Below, piece by piece: positions 50,501 through 58,578 of a DNA stretch of 64,000 nt. Location of the stretch: assembly GCA_963827335.1 (NCBI GenBank), contig CAWHAP010000014.1, positions 62,001 to 126,000 of the forward strand, read 5' to 3'. Position numbers and translations under genes: made by a program. The notes under the pieces were generated by a model that worked only from the letters and a program-made list of their open reading frames with translations, was not told the origin of the DNA and did no database searches. The DNA comes from DASQMT01 sp963827335 (GTDB lineage Bacteria; Actinomycetota; Thermoleophilia; Solirubrobacterales; Solirubrobacteraceae). The first letter of the stretch is position 1. Each line of letters begins with the position of its first letter.

Positions 50501-52341
50501 TGCTGCTGTCGGACCGGATCCGGCTCGTCGGCGCCTACGACCACCGCCACGTGTTCCTCGATCCCGACCCGGATCCGGACGCGGGCTTCGCCGAGCGAAA
50601 GCGGCTGTTCGCGCTCGCGGGCTCGTCATGGGACGACTACGACCGCGGGCGGATCTCGGAGGGCGGCGGCGTGTGGCCGCGGACCGCGAAGTCGATCCCG
50701 CTCTCGCCGCAGGCGCGCGAGGCGCTCGGCGTCGGCGACGAGCGGCTCGCCCCGAACGACCTGATCCGCGCGATCCTGCGCGCGCCGGTCGACCTGCTGT
50801 GGAACGGCGGCATCGGCACCGTCGTCAAGGCGTCCGACGAGACCGACGCCGACGCCATGGACCGCGCCTCCGACGCGATCCGCGTGGACGCGCGGGACGT
50901 GCGGGCGCGCGTCGTCGGGGAGGGCGGGAACCTCGGCCTCACGCGCCGCGCCCGCGTGGAGTACGCTCGCGAGGGCGGGCTGGTCAACGCGGACTTCATC
51001 GACAACTCCGCCGGCGTCGACTGCTCCGACCACGAGGTCAACCTGAAGATCCTGCTCGGCCTCGCCGAGCGGCGCGGCGAGCTCGACCGGCCCGCGCGCG
51101 ACGCGCTCCTGCTCGAGGTCACCGACGACGTCGTCGCCCACGTGCTCTACGACTCGTTCCTGCAGGCGCAGATCCTCTCCGAGGAGGTCGCGGTCGCGAA
51201 GGGCCGCATGTACGCCTACGAGGACCTGATGACCGCGCTCGAGGGCCGCGGGCTGCTCGACCGCGGCGCCGAGAAGCTGCCGGGCACGGAGGAGGTCGCC
51301 GAGCGCCGGCGCGCGAACCGCGGCCTCGAACGGCCGGAGCTGGCGCTGCTGCTCGCCTACGCGAAGCAGGCGCTGGCCCTCGACCTGCTCGACTCGGACT
51401 TCTGCGAGGACCCGTGGCTCGAGCGCGACCTGCGCGACTACTTCCCGGACCGCGTCGTCGAGCGCTTCGGCCACCTGCTGGCGGAGCACCCGCTGCGCCG
51501 CGAGCTGATCGCGATGATCAACGCCAACGCGGTCGTGAACTCGCTCGGCCCCACGTTCGTCTCCCAGCTCAGCGCGGAGCGCGGCGCCGAGCCCGCCGAG
51601 ATCGTGCGCGCGTACCGGATCGCCCGTGACGTGACGGGCGTCGAGGCGCGCTGGGACGCCGTCGAGCAGCTGCCGCGCGGGATGGACCGCGACGTCGTGA
51701 CCGAGCTCATGGTCGGCGTCGACCGCCTCGTGGAGGCCACGACCCGCTGGTACCTCGCCCATGCGGCGGCCGATCCGCTCGAGGATCGCATCGCCGCGGC
51801 CGAGGCGCCGTTCGCGCGCCTGATGGGCGTCCTGCCGGACATCGGGTCGGACGAGTGGCGCGCGCACCGGCGCGCCACGGCCGACGAGCTGGTCGAGCAG
51901 GGCGTCCCCGACGAGGTCGCCTGGGCCCACGCGCTGACGCCGGAGCTGATGCCGGCCGCGGACATCATCGCCGTAGCCGAGCACACCGGGCGCCCGGTCG
52001 AGGAGGTCACGCGCGCGTTCCACGCCCTGGCGGCGCGGCTCGACCTCGTGTGGCTGCTCGGCGCGCTCGACGAGCTCCCGCAGCCGACCCGCACCCAGCG
52101 CTGGGCGGTGCAGGCGGTGCGCGAGGACTGCATGGACGCGCTCGCCGAGCTCGCGCGCTGCGCGCTGGGCGCCGCGGCGCCGGAGCAGGACGCGACCGAG
52201 GCGGTGCACGCCTTCCTCGAGCGGCGGGCGGCGCTGAGCCGGCGCCTGGCCGCGGTCACGGCGTCGCTCACCGTGGAGGGCACGGGCGATCTGCCGGCGC
52301 TCATGCTTGCCGTCCGCGCCGTCCGGGCACTCGCCGCCTGA
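47569..52341 (+). CDS. gdh: NAD-specific glutamate dehydrogenase, large (180-kDa) type
   Basis: A 1590-residue enzyme of the L-180/GDH-1600 class (Mycobacterium tuberculosis Gdh is similar in size). An N-terminal regulatory half (ACT-like segments, e.g. DLPFLVDSVRAALAAEDLTIHRVMHP) precedes the catalytic part with GGIRWSDRQDYRTEVFGLM, the lysine loop KGGFYLK, SDTANRVSEERGFWLGDAF, GDMSGDVFGNGML and GEGGNLGLTRRARVEYA...NSAGVDCSDHEVN. It oxidises glutamate to 2-oxoglutarate with NAD. GTG 47569 follows a CATGAT -10-like element by 9 nt; ATG 47626 and GTG 47611 are in-frame alternatives. The TGA overlaps the ATG of the PhoD-like gene. Confidence 0.95.
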   Translation: MGISIQTREHAVAPVRIALMELIAARRPRDGAALAEFASAYLRRLSADSALTTSPQELFAEVSGAFDFAAGRGDRPILVRAFNPVADLHGYERPGSVLETSTEDLPFLVDSVRAALAAEDLTIHRVMHPVVGLERNDAGEITGVLHPREASARESIMHFDLDQRLDEAGLEALAGTVRSVLGDVRRAVLDFPAMADRGRRMVQLAGAGAARYADDEVDETVAFLEWLLADHFIFLGYREYKIADDTVGVVPGSGLGILADEASSAFARPRPLADLPADMRERVLEGDLLIVSKTNRLSTVHRRARMDYVGVRKVAHDGRVTGEARMLGLFTTKAYAEPASQTPLLNRKLRQILRHEDLIEGSHDYKAAVTLFDSFPKDELFSARTEDLRRAVVELLSLEGDRVRLLGRRSGDGRSVSLIAALPAARYDAELLDAFIELLRERFATDAVDTQTVLGEGERVRVHATVHAQSGVPDVPLRDLEQELIALTRTWEDGLREQLVERFGAARGSALAATWGPRFPAYYRASVKPAIAVADVHCFDRLETEGQPFVVGLENEPNRTRIALYKTAGKVELGDAMPTLEDLGLRVVEEVPTRLLGGDGDTWVQDFGVLGPDDRPLDLDAVGDRVGETIAAVRRGDAESDTLNRLVIVAGLNWRQINILRAYRMYRQRIGSRFTQGYQNDVLAANPGVTAKLMRYFELRFDPDRPRDADAEAALREEIVADLDEVASLDHDRILRNQLGLIDATLRTNAFDSDRQVTAFKLRSADVPAIPQPAPLFEIYVYSPAMEGIHLRGGEVARGGIRWSDRQDYRTEVFGLMRAQVTKNAVIVPAGAKGGFYLKRPPADRDELKAEVERQYVRYIGGLLELTDNLVEGEVVHPERVRVLDADDTYLVVAADKGTATFSDTANRVSEERGFWLGDAFASGGSSGYDHKALGITARGAWESVKRHFAELDVDVATDPFTVVGIGDMSGDVFGNGMLLSDRIRLVGAYDHRHVFLDPDPDPDAGFAERKRLFALAGSSWDDYDRGRISEGGGVWPRTAKSIPLSPQAREALGVGDERLAPNDLIRAILRAPVDLLWNGGIGTVVKASDETDADAMDRASDAIRVDARDVRARVVGEGGNLGLTRRARVEYAREGGLVNADFIDNSAGVDCSDHEVNLKILLGLAERRGELDRPARDALLLEVTDDVVAHVLYDSFLQAQILSEEVAVAKGRMYAYEDLMTALEGRGLLDRGAEKLPGTEEVAERRRANRGLERPELALLLAYAKQALALDLLDSDFCEDPWLERDLRDYFPDRVVERFGHLLAEHPLRRELIAMINANAVVNSLGPTFVSQLSAERGAEPAEIVRAYRIARDVTGVEARWDAVEQLPRGMDRDVVTELMVGVDRLVEATTRWYLAHAAADPLEDRIAAAEAPFARLMGVLPDIGSDEWRAHRRATADELVEQGVPDEVAWAHALTPELMPAADIIAVAEHTGRPVEEVTRAFHALAARLDLVWLLGALDELPQPTRTQRWAVQAVREDCMDALAELARCALGAAAPEQDATEAVHAFLERRAALSRRLAAVTASLTVEGTGDLPALMLAVRAVRALAA

Positions 52342-53993
52342 TGCCGCGCCTGGTCCTGGGACCGCTCCTCCGCTACACGGGGGACGACGACGCGACGATC
52401 TGGGTGGAGACGGACGCCCCCTGCGAGGTCGAGGTGCTCGGCTGCCGCGAGCGGACGTTCCACGTCTCGGGCCACAACTACGCGCTCGTGCACGTCACCG
52501 GGCTCGAGCCCGAGGCGACGATCCCCTACGCGGTGGCGCTCGACGGCGAGCACGTCTGGCCCGAGCCGGACTCGCCGTACCCGCCGAGCGTCATCCGCAC
52601 GGTCGCGGGGAAGGGGACGTTCCGCATCGCCTGGGGCTCGTGCCGCGTCGACGCGCCGCACGAGCCGCCCTACTCGCTGCGCAAGGACGAGGACCCGGCG
52701 GGACGCGAGGTCGACGCCCTGCGCGTGCTCGCCGACCACATGTGCCGCGATGCCGATCCCGCGGGGTGGCCGCACGCGCTCGTGATGCTCGGTGACCAGG
52801 TCTACGCCGACGAGGTCGGCGTCGACGTGCGCGAGCACATCCGCGCCACGCGCGACGTGACGCTGCCGCCCTACGAGACGGTCGCGAACTTCGAGGAGTA
52901 CACGTGGCTGTACCGGGCGGCGTGGTCGGAGCCGCACATCCGCTGGCTGCTCTCGACCGTGCCCTCGGCGATGATCTTCGACGACCACGACGTCCACGAC
53001 GACTGGAACACGTCGAAGACGTGGGTCGACACGATGCGCGCGACGGGCTGGTGGGACGAGCGCATCGTCGGCGGGTTCGCGACCTACTGGCTCTACCAGC
53101 ACATGGGCAACCTGTCGCCCCAGCACCTCGCGCAGGACGACCTGTACGCGGCGCTGCGCGCGGCCGAGGACGGCGGTCCGCTCCTGCGCGAGTTCGCGTT
53201 CCGCGCCGACCGCGAGGTGGCCGGCACGCGCTGGAGCTACTGCCGCGACTTCGGCCGCTCGCGGCTGGTGATGATCGACTCGCGGGCCGGCCGCGTGCTC
53301 GACCCGCCCGAGGATCGCTCGATGCTCGACCCGCACGAGTGGGCGTGGCTCGAGGAGCACTGCGAGGGCGACTTCGACCATCTCCTGCTGGGGACCTCGC
53401 TGCCGCTGCTGCTCGCGCCCGGCCTGCACTACCTGGAGTCCTGGAACGAGGCGGTCTGCAACGGCGTGTGGCGCAAGCCGGCCGCGCGGCTGGGCGAGCG
53501 CCTGCGCCAGGCGGTCGACCTCGAGCACTGGGCGGCGTTCGGCAGCTCGCTGACGCGCATCGTCGAGCTGGTCCGGGACGTGGGCACGGGCGCGAAGGGC
53601 GCGCCGCCGGCGTCGATCGTCGCGCTCTCGGGCGACGTGCACCACGCCTACCTCGCGGAGGTGACCTGGCCGAGCGGCACGGGGATGCGCGCGCCGTTCT
53701 ACCAGGCCACCTGCTCGCCGTTCCGCAATCCGCTCGACGGGCACGAGCGGCGGTCGATCCGCTTCGCCTGCAGCAGGGCGGGGACGCTCGTCGGGAAGCT
53801 GCTGGCCCGGTCCGCGGGGGTCGGCGATCCGCCGATCCGCTGGCGCTTCAACGAGGAGGCGCCCTACTTCGACAACCAGGTCTGCTTCCTCGAGCTCGAC
53901 GGCCGCGCCGCGCAGCTGCGGCTGCAGAAGACGGTCCCCGGCGAGAACGAGGGCTACTCGCTCGAGACGGTCTTCGAGCGCGCCATCGCCTGA
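52341..53993 (+). CDS. PhoD-like alkaline phosphatase/metallophosphatase
   Basis: A 550-residue protein. A beta domain precedes a PhoD-type metallophosphatase core: FRIAWGSCR, MLGDQVYADE, MIFDDHDVHDDWN, FGRSRLVMIDSR and SGDVHHAYLAEV with the metal-binding residues of the family. There is no signal peptide or Tat motif, unlike secreted PhoD, so it is probably cytoplasmic. The ATG overlaps the glutamate dehydrogenase stop (TGATG), a strong sign of cotranslation, although no metabolic link is known. Confidence 0.88.
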   Translation: MPRLVLGPLLRYTGDDDATIWVETDAPCEVEVLGCRERTFHVSGHNYALVHVTGLEPEATIPYAVALDGEHVWPEPDSPYPPSVIRTVAGKGTFRIAWGSCRVDAPHEPPYSLRKDEDPAGREVDALRVLADHMCRDADPAGWPHALVMLGDQVYADEVGVDVREHIRATRDVTLPPYETVANFEEYTWLYRAAWSEPHIRWLLSTVPSAMIFDDHDVHDDWNTSKTWVDTMRATGWWDERIVGGFATYWLYQHMGNLSPQHLAQDDLYAALRAAEDGGPLLREFAFRADREVAGTRWSYCRDFGRSRLVMIDSRAGRVLDPPEDRSMLDPHEWAWLEEHCEGDFDHLLLGTSLPLLLAPGLHYLESWNEAVCNGVWRKPAARLGERLRQAVDLEHWAAFGSSLTRIVELVRDVGTGAKGAPPASIVALSGDVHHAYLAEVTWPSGTGMRAPFYQATCSPFRNPLDGHERRSIRFACSRAGTLVGKLLARSAGVGDPPIRWRFNEEAPYFDNQVCFLELDGRAAQLRLQKTVPGENEGYSLETVFERAIA

Positions 53994-53996
53994 CGG

Positions 53997-54944
53997 CTAC
54001 GCGGCGCCGAGCACGGAGGGGAACCCCTCGCGCCAGGTCGCGTGCGCGGGCGCCCAGCCGAGCTCCCGCCGGGCCTTCGCGTTCGACACGCCGCTGACCT
54101 CGGTCATCATCGTCGTCACCGCCTCGCCCGCCGCGATCCGCGCGAGCCAGCGCGGGATCCGGCGCGGCGGCTTCGCGCCCGCGGCCGCCGCGAGCACGGG
54201 CAGCCACTCGCGCGCCGGCGCCGGCTCGTCGTCGACGACGTTGTAGACGCCGCGCGCGCCGCGCTCGAGCGCCGCGAGCGTCGCGGCCGCCGCGTCGTCG
54301 ATGTGGACGAACGACCACGCGCCCGCCCCGTCGCCGACGACCGGGAAGCGGCGCTTGCGGACCAGGTCGAGCTGCTCGCCGCCGGGCGCGATGCCGGTGC
54401 CCGCGCCGTAGAAGCCGCCGTAGCGCAGGACGATCCCGTCGAGGTCCGTCGCCCCGAGCACGAGCGCCTCCATCCGCCGTATCGCGCCGAGCGACGCGCG
54501 CATCGACGCGACGGGGTGCGGGTCCAGCCCGTCGTCCTCCGTCTTGGGCTGCGCGCCGGTGCGCGGCGACGTCCAGCCGGCGTAGGACTGCACCAGCAGC
54601 CGCCGGGCGCCGGCGGCCCGCGCACCGGCGAGCAGGTGCTCGGTGCCCTCGACGCGCAGGCGGTTCGTGGTGGCGAACGCGGCGTCGAAGTCCCGCAGGT
54701 CCGCGAGCCCGGCGAGCGCGGTGAGCTGGTTGACGACCGCGTCGGGCCGCGCGGCGGTCACGGCGGCGACGACCGCGTCGCCGTCGAGGCCGTCCGCGAC
54801 GACGGGCTCGGCGCCGGCCGCGCGCAGCGCGGCGGCCTTGGCCGGGGTGCGGGTCATGCCCGTCACCTCGTGGCCGGCGGCCACGAGGAGGGGGACGAGC
54901 CGGGATCCGAGGGCGCCGGTGGCGCCGGCGAGGAAGATGCGCAT
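53997..54944 (-). CDS. NAD-dependent epimerase/dehydratase, probable ECF41 target
   Basis: A 315-residue extended SDR. The NAD(P) motif is LAGATGALG near the N-terminus; LVQSYAGWTSP and YGGFYGAGTG follow at the positions of catalytic and substrate loops. It is divergent from an ECF41 sigma factor. ECF41 genes are characteristically next to carboxymuconolactone decarboxylase, oxidoreductase or epimerase genes, and a good ECF41-type promoter reads toward this gene. The natural substrate is unknown. It ends 4 bp after the PhoD-like gene, convergent. Confidence 0.88.
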   Translation of the reverse strand: MRIFLAGATGALGSRLVPLLVAAGHEVTGMTRTPAKAAALRAAGAEPVVADGLDGDAVVAAVTAARPDAVVNQLTALAGLADLRDFDAAFATTNRLRVEGTEHLLAGARAAGARRLLVQSYAGWTSPRTGAQPKTEDDGLDPHPVASMRASLGAIRRMEALVLGATDLDGIVLRYGGFYGAGTGIAPGGEQLDLVRKRRFPVVGDGAGAWSFVHIDDAAAATLAALERGARGVYNVVDDEPAPAREWLPVLAAAAGAKPPRRIPRWLARIAAGEAVTTMMTEVSGVSNAKARRELGWAPAHATWREGFPSVLGAA

Positions 54945-54976
54945 GGAATGCCTCCGTCTGATGTGATGGCCTCTGA

Positions 54977-55003
54977 GACGAGATGGCCGCCTCGGACGTG
55001 ACA
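54977..55003 (-). promoter_or_regulatory. Predicted ECF41 promoter of the epimerase gene
   Basis: On the minus strand TGTCACG (-35; TGTCAC at 55003-54998) is followed after 16 nt by CGTC (-10; 54980-54977). This matches the published ECF41 promoter pattern (TGTCACA, about 16 nt, CGTC). It sits inside the first codons of the sigma factor gene and points at the epimerase, whose ATG is 33 bp downstream of the -10. SD-like GGAGG precedes that ATG. Confidence 0.7.
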
Positions 55004-55846
55004 CCCGATGCGCTCCGCCCGCTCCTCTTCTCGCTCGCCTATCGCATGGTCGGCGAGGTGGGAGAGGCCGAGGACCTCGTGCAGGAGGCGTTCCTGCGCC
55101 TGCACCGCGAGGACGGGGTGGCGGCGCCCAAGGCGTTCCTCACCACCGTGGTCACCCGCCTCGCGATCGACCACCTGCGCTCCGCGCGCGTGCGGCGCGA
55201 GGCCTACACCGGGCCGTGGCTGCCCGAGCCGCTCGTGCGCGACGCCGCCGAGGAGGTCGAGGACGACGAGACGCTGTCGCTCGCGTTCCTCGCCCTGCTC
55301 GAGCGGCTCACGCCGGTCGAGCGCGCGGTCTACGTCCTGCACGAGCTGTTCGCCTACTCGCACGACGAGGTCGCCGAGGTCGTCGGCAAGCGGCCGGCGA
55401 ACTGCCGCCAGATCCTCGCCCGCGCGCGCCGGCACGTCGATGCCGGGCGCCCCCGGTTCGAGCCCACCCGCGAGCGCCGCGAGGCGCTGCTCGCCCGCTT
55501 CATGGACGCCGTCCGCGCCGGGAACGTGGAGGCGCTCGCCGGGCTGCTCGCCACGGACGCCGTCCACTACGCCGACGGCGGCGGCAAGGCGCGCGCCACG
55601 CTCCTGCCGATCTACGGCCCGGCGAAGATCGCGCGGCTGTGGGCGGCGCTCGGCGCGCAGGCCGGCGAGTTCGTGCTCCGCGCCGTCGACGTGAACGGGC
55701 AGCCGGGCGTGGCCGGGTTCCTCCCCGGCGGGGCGCTGATCTCCGTGATCACCCTCGACGGCGCGGACGGCGTGATCGACGGGATCAGCGTGGTGGCGAA
55801 CCCGGACAAGCTCGCCCGGGCCGCCAGCGCGCTCGCCTCGGCCTAG
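54983..55846 (+). CDS. ECF41-family RNA polymerase sigma factor
   Basis: A 287-residue sigma factor. Sigma region 2 (LLFSLAYRMVGEVGEAEDLVQEAFLRLH) and region 4 (LLERLTPVERAVYVLHELFAYSHDEVAEVVG...NCRQILARARRHV) are followed by a SnoaL-like C-terminal domain of about 110 residues. The linker motif WLPEP and the C-terminal DGGGK motif are both present; they define ECF41, in which the fused domain controls activity instead of an anti-sigma factor. It is divergent from its likely target epimerase gene. The 3' end overlaps the convergent SGNH gene by 4 bp. Confidence 0.92.
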   Translation: MAASDVTPDALRPLLFSLAYRMVGEVGEAEDLVQEAFLRLHREDGVAAPKAFLTTVVTRLAIDHLRSARVRREAYTGPWLPEPLVRDAAEEVEDDETLSLAFLALLERLTPVERAVYVLHELFAYSHDEVAEVVGKRPANCRQILARARRHVDAGRPRFEPTRERREALLARFMDAVRAGNVEALAGLLATDAVHYADGGGKARATLLPIYGPAKIARLWAALGAQAGEFVLRAVDVNGQPGVAGFLPGGALISVITLDGADGVIDGISVVANPDKLARAASALASA

Positions 55847-57021
55847 CCGAGGCGCATGTTCGGCTCGGTGCCGTCCATCCCGCCCTCGCTCGTGCAGGCG
55901 CCGGTGCGGTTGCCCAGGTAGGCCTGGCGCAGGCAGTTGCGCAGCGCGAGCTGGCCCCAGTAGCTCGGGTGCAGGTCCTCCTGCAGCTGGTACGGGGGCA
56001 CGAGCGTCGTCACCGTGCGGATCTGGCTCACCCACTCGGACCGGTCGGCCGCGCCGGAGGACGTCCAGTTGGCGGTGCCGGTCTCCTCGAGCAGGCCGAC
56101 CGTGCTCTCGCACAGGCGGTGGCCGGCGAGGGCGTTCTGCGCGTCGAAGACCTGCGCGCCGTTGGCGGCCGCGGCGTTCCGCACGACGGTGTTGAGCGTC
56201 GTGACCATCGTCGCGTTCGCCCAGTCGGCGTCGCGGTTCCACACGCCGCAGCCGCCGATCGACTGGCGGGTGTAGCCGCTCTCCTTGTAGCGGATGCCGG
56301 CCCCGCCGGGGATCGGCGAGGAGTACGTCTGCGCGAGCAGGCGGTAGTCGCCGTCGGCGTAGCCGGCGTTGCGCATCGCCGTGCGCACGTTGCCGAGCGC
56401 GCCGCTGACCGCCGCCTGCTGCTGCGCGACGTAGGCGGGCGTGAACATGCCCGCGACGCTCGCGTCGTCGTGGCAGTAGTTCTTCCACCAGGTCGGCGAC
56501 GTCAGCCAGTTCGTGAGGCAGGTCTGGACGACGCTCGCGAAGCCGAAGTTGTTCGCGCCGATCAGGACGACGACGAGCCGCACGCGGCGCGTCCTGGCGT
56601 AGTCCTGCAGCGCGCGCGCCTGGCCGACGCGGCCGGCGCTGTCGCTGTAGAAGTCGATCCCGGGCTTGAAGTCGCCCGAGCCGGGTGCCTGGGTGTACGT
56701 GCGCGCGCCGGAGCAGGCGAGGTTCTTCGAGTCGACGCCCGCGACGTTCAGGTGGATCTCGGCGGCCCTGGAGCGGTGGCAGCCCTTGATCGCCTCGGCG
56801 CCGTTCGCGTCGTGGTACGCCGTCGAGCCGAGCGCGTCGACGCGCGACGGGCTCTGGTTCGTGTTGCCGGCCCAGCGGCCCGCCTCACCGGAGATCGCCG
56901 AGTCCCCGAGCGCCACCACCGCATCGCGCACGCCCGTCGGCGGGGCCGCGCCGGCCGGGGCCGTCGCGATCACCCAGGCCGCGAGGCCCAGCGCACAGAG
57001 CACACCAGCACGTCGCTTCAC
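55843..57021 (-). CDS. Secreted SGNH/GDSL-family hydrolase
   Basis: A 392-residue exported esterase/lipase-like enzyme. The signal peptide (MKRRAGVLCALGLAAWVIATAPAGA by segments) is followed by block I VVALGDSAISGEAG (nucleophile Ser41), the block III-like GANNFG and a terminal Asp/His pair in DLHPSYWGQ. Several cysteines suggest extracellular disulfides. GTG 57021 has GGGAGGG 5 nt upstream. A sigma-70-like promoter lies 57-85 bp upstream. Confidence 0.85.
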   Translation of the reverse strand: MKRRAGVLCALGLAAWVIATAPAGAAPPTGVRDAVVALGDSAISGEAGRWAGNTNQSPSRVDALGSTAYHDANGAEAIKGCHRSRAAEIHLNVAGVDSKNLACSGARTYTQAPGSGDFKPGIDFYSDSAGRVGQARALQDYARTRRVRLVVVLIGANNFGFASVVQTCLTNWLTSPTWWKNYCHDDASVAGMFTPAYVAQQQAAVSGALGNVRTAMRNAGYADGDYRLLAQTYSSPIPGGAGIRYKESGYTRQSIGGCGVWNRDADWANATMVTTLNTVVRNAAAANGAQVFDAQNALAGHRLCESTVGLLEETGTANWTSSGAADRSEWVSQIRTVTTLVPPYQLQEDLHPSYWGQLALRNCLRQAYLGNRTGACTSEGGMDGTEPNMRLG

Positions 57022-57077
57022 CGTCGCCCTCCCTCAGGTCACGGGCGACCGTGCCCCCTGCTCGTCCCTCGCCCGGG

Positions 57078-57106
57078 GTTCTAGCGTGCGCAGGGGCCGG
57101 GGGCAA
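57078..57106 (-). promoter_or_regulatory. Sigma-70-like promoter of the SGNH hydrolase
   Basis: TTGCCC (57106-57101) and TAGAAC (57083-57078) on the minus strand are separated by exactly 17 nt. The predicted RNA start is about 50 nt before the GTG at 57021. Confidence 0.5.
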
Positions 57107-57116
57107 GCGCCGGCGC

Positions 57117-57443
57117 TCAGCCGGCGTCGACGTAGCGGACCGCGCCGTCGAGCGGCGCGATCGCGACGCGGGCCTCCAGGCCGTGCCCGACGATCGTGTC
57201 GTAGCCCTGGGCGGCGAGCAGCGCGGTGACCGACAGCTGCTCGTGCAGGCTGCGCGGGGCGCGGAACGTGGCATGGCGCGCGGCGGCGTCCCGGCGCGCG
57301 GCGGCGACGCGCTCGGCCGCGGCAGGGCCTGAGGCGTCGACGACGACGGCCACGCGCTCGGTCGCACGCGGCGCAGGCGCCGCCTGGGCGACCGACAAGC
57401 CGGCCGTGAGGGCGACGAGCGTGGCGACGAGGTACCTGGTCAT
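57117..57443 (-). CDS. Small secreted hypothetical protein
   Basis: A 108-residue exported protein. The signal peptide MTRYLVATLVALTAGLSVAQA is followed by a short soluble domain (ERVAVVVDASGPAAAERVAAARRDAAARHATFRAPR... LSVTALLAAQGYDTIVGHGLEARVAIAPL). Function unknown. It appears leaderless: -10 TACTTT ends 7 nt before ATG 57443 and the promoter has a good -35. The promoter contains repeated TACGTA elements. Confidence 0.7.
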   Translation of the reverse strand: MTRYLVATLVALTAGLSVAQAAPAPRATERVAVVVDASGPAAAERVAAARRDAAARHATFRAPRSLHEQLSVTALLAAQGYDTIVGHGLEARVAIAPLDGAVRYVDAG

Positions 57444-57479
57444 ACGTATGAAAGTACTACGTATGACGAGAATTGACAA
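57441..57479 (-). promoter_or_regulatory. Leaderless promoter with palindromic ACGTAT elements
   Basis: Minus strand: TTGTCA (57479-57474), 17-nt spacer, TACTTT (57456-57451), then the ATG 7 nt later. The perfect palindrome CATACGTATG (57441-57450) covers the start codon, and a second TACGTA lies in the spacer near 57460. These could be operator sites. The AT content is clearly higher than in the surroundings. Confidence 0.6.
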
Positions 57480-57514
57480 GGCCTTGTTGCGAAACCTTCA
57501 CACGGCGTCGCCGA

Positions 57515-58525
57515 TCAGCGCGGCGGGGCGGTGGAGCCGCGGACGAGCAGCCGGACCGCCAGCACGCGGTTGCGCGGCTTGCGGCCCGCGAACTGGGCGT
57601 GCAGCAGCTCGAACGCGATGCGGCCCATCTCGCGGCCGTCCGCCACCACGGTGGTCAGCGGCGGGTCCAGGACGCGCCCGATCTCGAGCCCGTCGAAGCC
57701 GACGACGGACAGATCCCCGGGGATGCGCAGGCCCAGCTCGCGGGCGGCGAGGTACGCGCCCGCGGCGATCACGTCGTCGTCGCAGAACACCGCCGTCGTC
57801 TCCGGCGCGGCGCCGAGCAGCGCGAGCGTCGCCGCCTGCGCGCCGTCGAGCTCGAACGTCGAGCGCACCCGCGCCGCGCCGGGCACGAGCCGGTCGACCG
57901 CGCGCTGCCGGGCCCGGAACGTCGGCCGGTCGAAGACCGCGGCGACGTGCCCGATGCGCGTGTGGCCCAGCTCCAGGAGATGGCGCACGGCGGCGTCGGC
58001 GCCGTCGCCCGCGTCGAAGCGCACGGAGGGATGCCCGCGCGCCTCGCGCTCGATCATCACCACGGGCTCGGAGCCGGCCCGCCCCGGGGGATCGATCTCG
58101 AGCAGCAGCAGCCCGTCGGCAGGACCGGCGTTGAGCGCCTCTGCCGACGCGGCCCCCCAGGCGCGGTCGTTGTTCGTGTCGACCAGGGCGACGGTGTAGC
58201 CCGCGGCGCGGGCCGCGTTCTGCGCGCCGCGCAGCAGGCCGCCGAAGAACGGGTTCGTGACGTCGGGCACCACGAGCACGACCGTGCGCGCCAAGCCCGT
58301 CTTCAGGGCGCGCGCGGCGGCGTTGGGGCGATAGCCCAGCTCCTCCGCGGCCGCGCGGACCGCGGCCTCGGTGCGCGCCGACACGCGCCCCGGGGCCTTC
58401 CCGGAGAAGACCAGGGAGACCGTGGACTGCGAGACGCCGCACCGCTCGGCGACGTCGATGCTGGTGATTCGCTCGGCGCTCAGGGGGCGTAGCTTGCCAA
58501 GCAGGCCAACGGAAGGCGCCTCCAC
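57515..58525 (-). CDS. LacI-family transcriptional regulator
   Basis: A 336-residue sugar-responsive repressor. The DNA-binding domain reads ITSIDVAERCGVSQSTVSLVFSG with hinge ELGYRPNAAARALKTG, then a periplasmic-binding-protein-like ligand domain (VVLVVPDVTNPFFGGLLRG, ADGLLLLEID, VFCDDDVIAAG, LSVVGFDGLEIG). GTG 58525 gives a normal N-terminus; an upstream ATG at 58597 would add 24 residues and cross the divergent HxlR start. No transport operon is adjacent, so the target is unknown; the orphan sugar ABC operon at 10.2 kb has no local regulator. Confidence 0.9.
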   Translation of the reverse strand: MEAPSVGLLGKLRPLSAERITSIDVAERCGVSQSTVSLVFSGKAPGRVSARTEAAVRAAAEELGYRPNAAARALKTGLARTVVLVVPDVTNPFFGGLLRGAQNAARAAGYTVALVDTNNDRAWGAASAEALNAGPADGLLLLEIDPPGRAGSEPVVMIEREARGHPSVRFDAGDGADAAVRHLLELGHTRIGHVAAVFDRPTFRARQRAVDRLVPGAARVRSTFELDGAQAATLALLGAAPETTAVFCDDDVIAAGAYLAARELGLRIPGDLSVVGFDGLEIGRVLDPPLTTVVADGREMGRIAFELLHAQFAGRKPRNRVLAVRLLVRGSTAPPR

Positions 58526-58578
58526 TTCGCCCGCCGGTCCACTGACAGGGGGCCCGGGGGCCAGCAGAATTCGCCCCC

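Noticed and set aside
44893..52341. A 2482-codon open frame, apparently a giant fusion upstream of glutamate dehydrogenase
   Set aside because: The first 890 codons are the arginine/histidine-rich antisense reading of the kinase and flavoprotein genes. Real homology begins at the dehydrogenase start near 47569.
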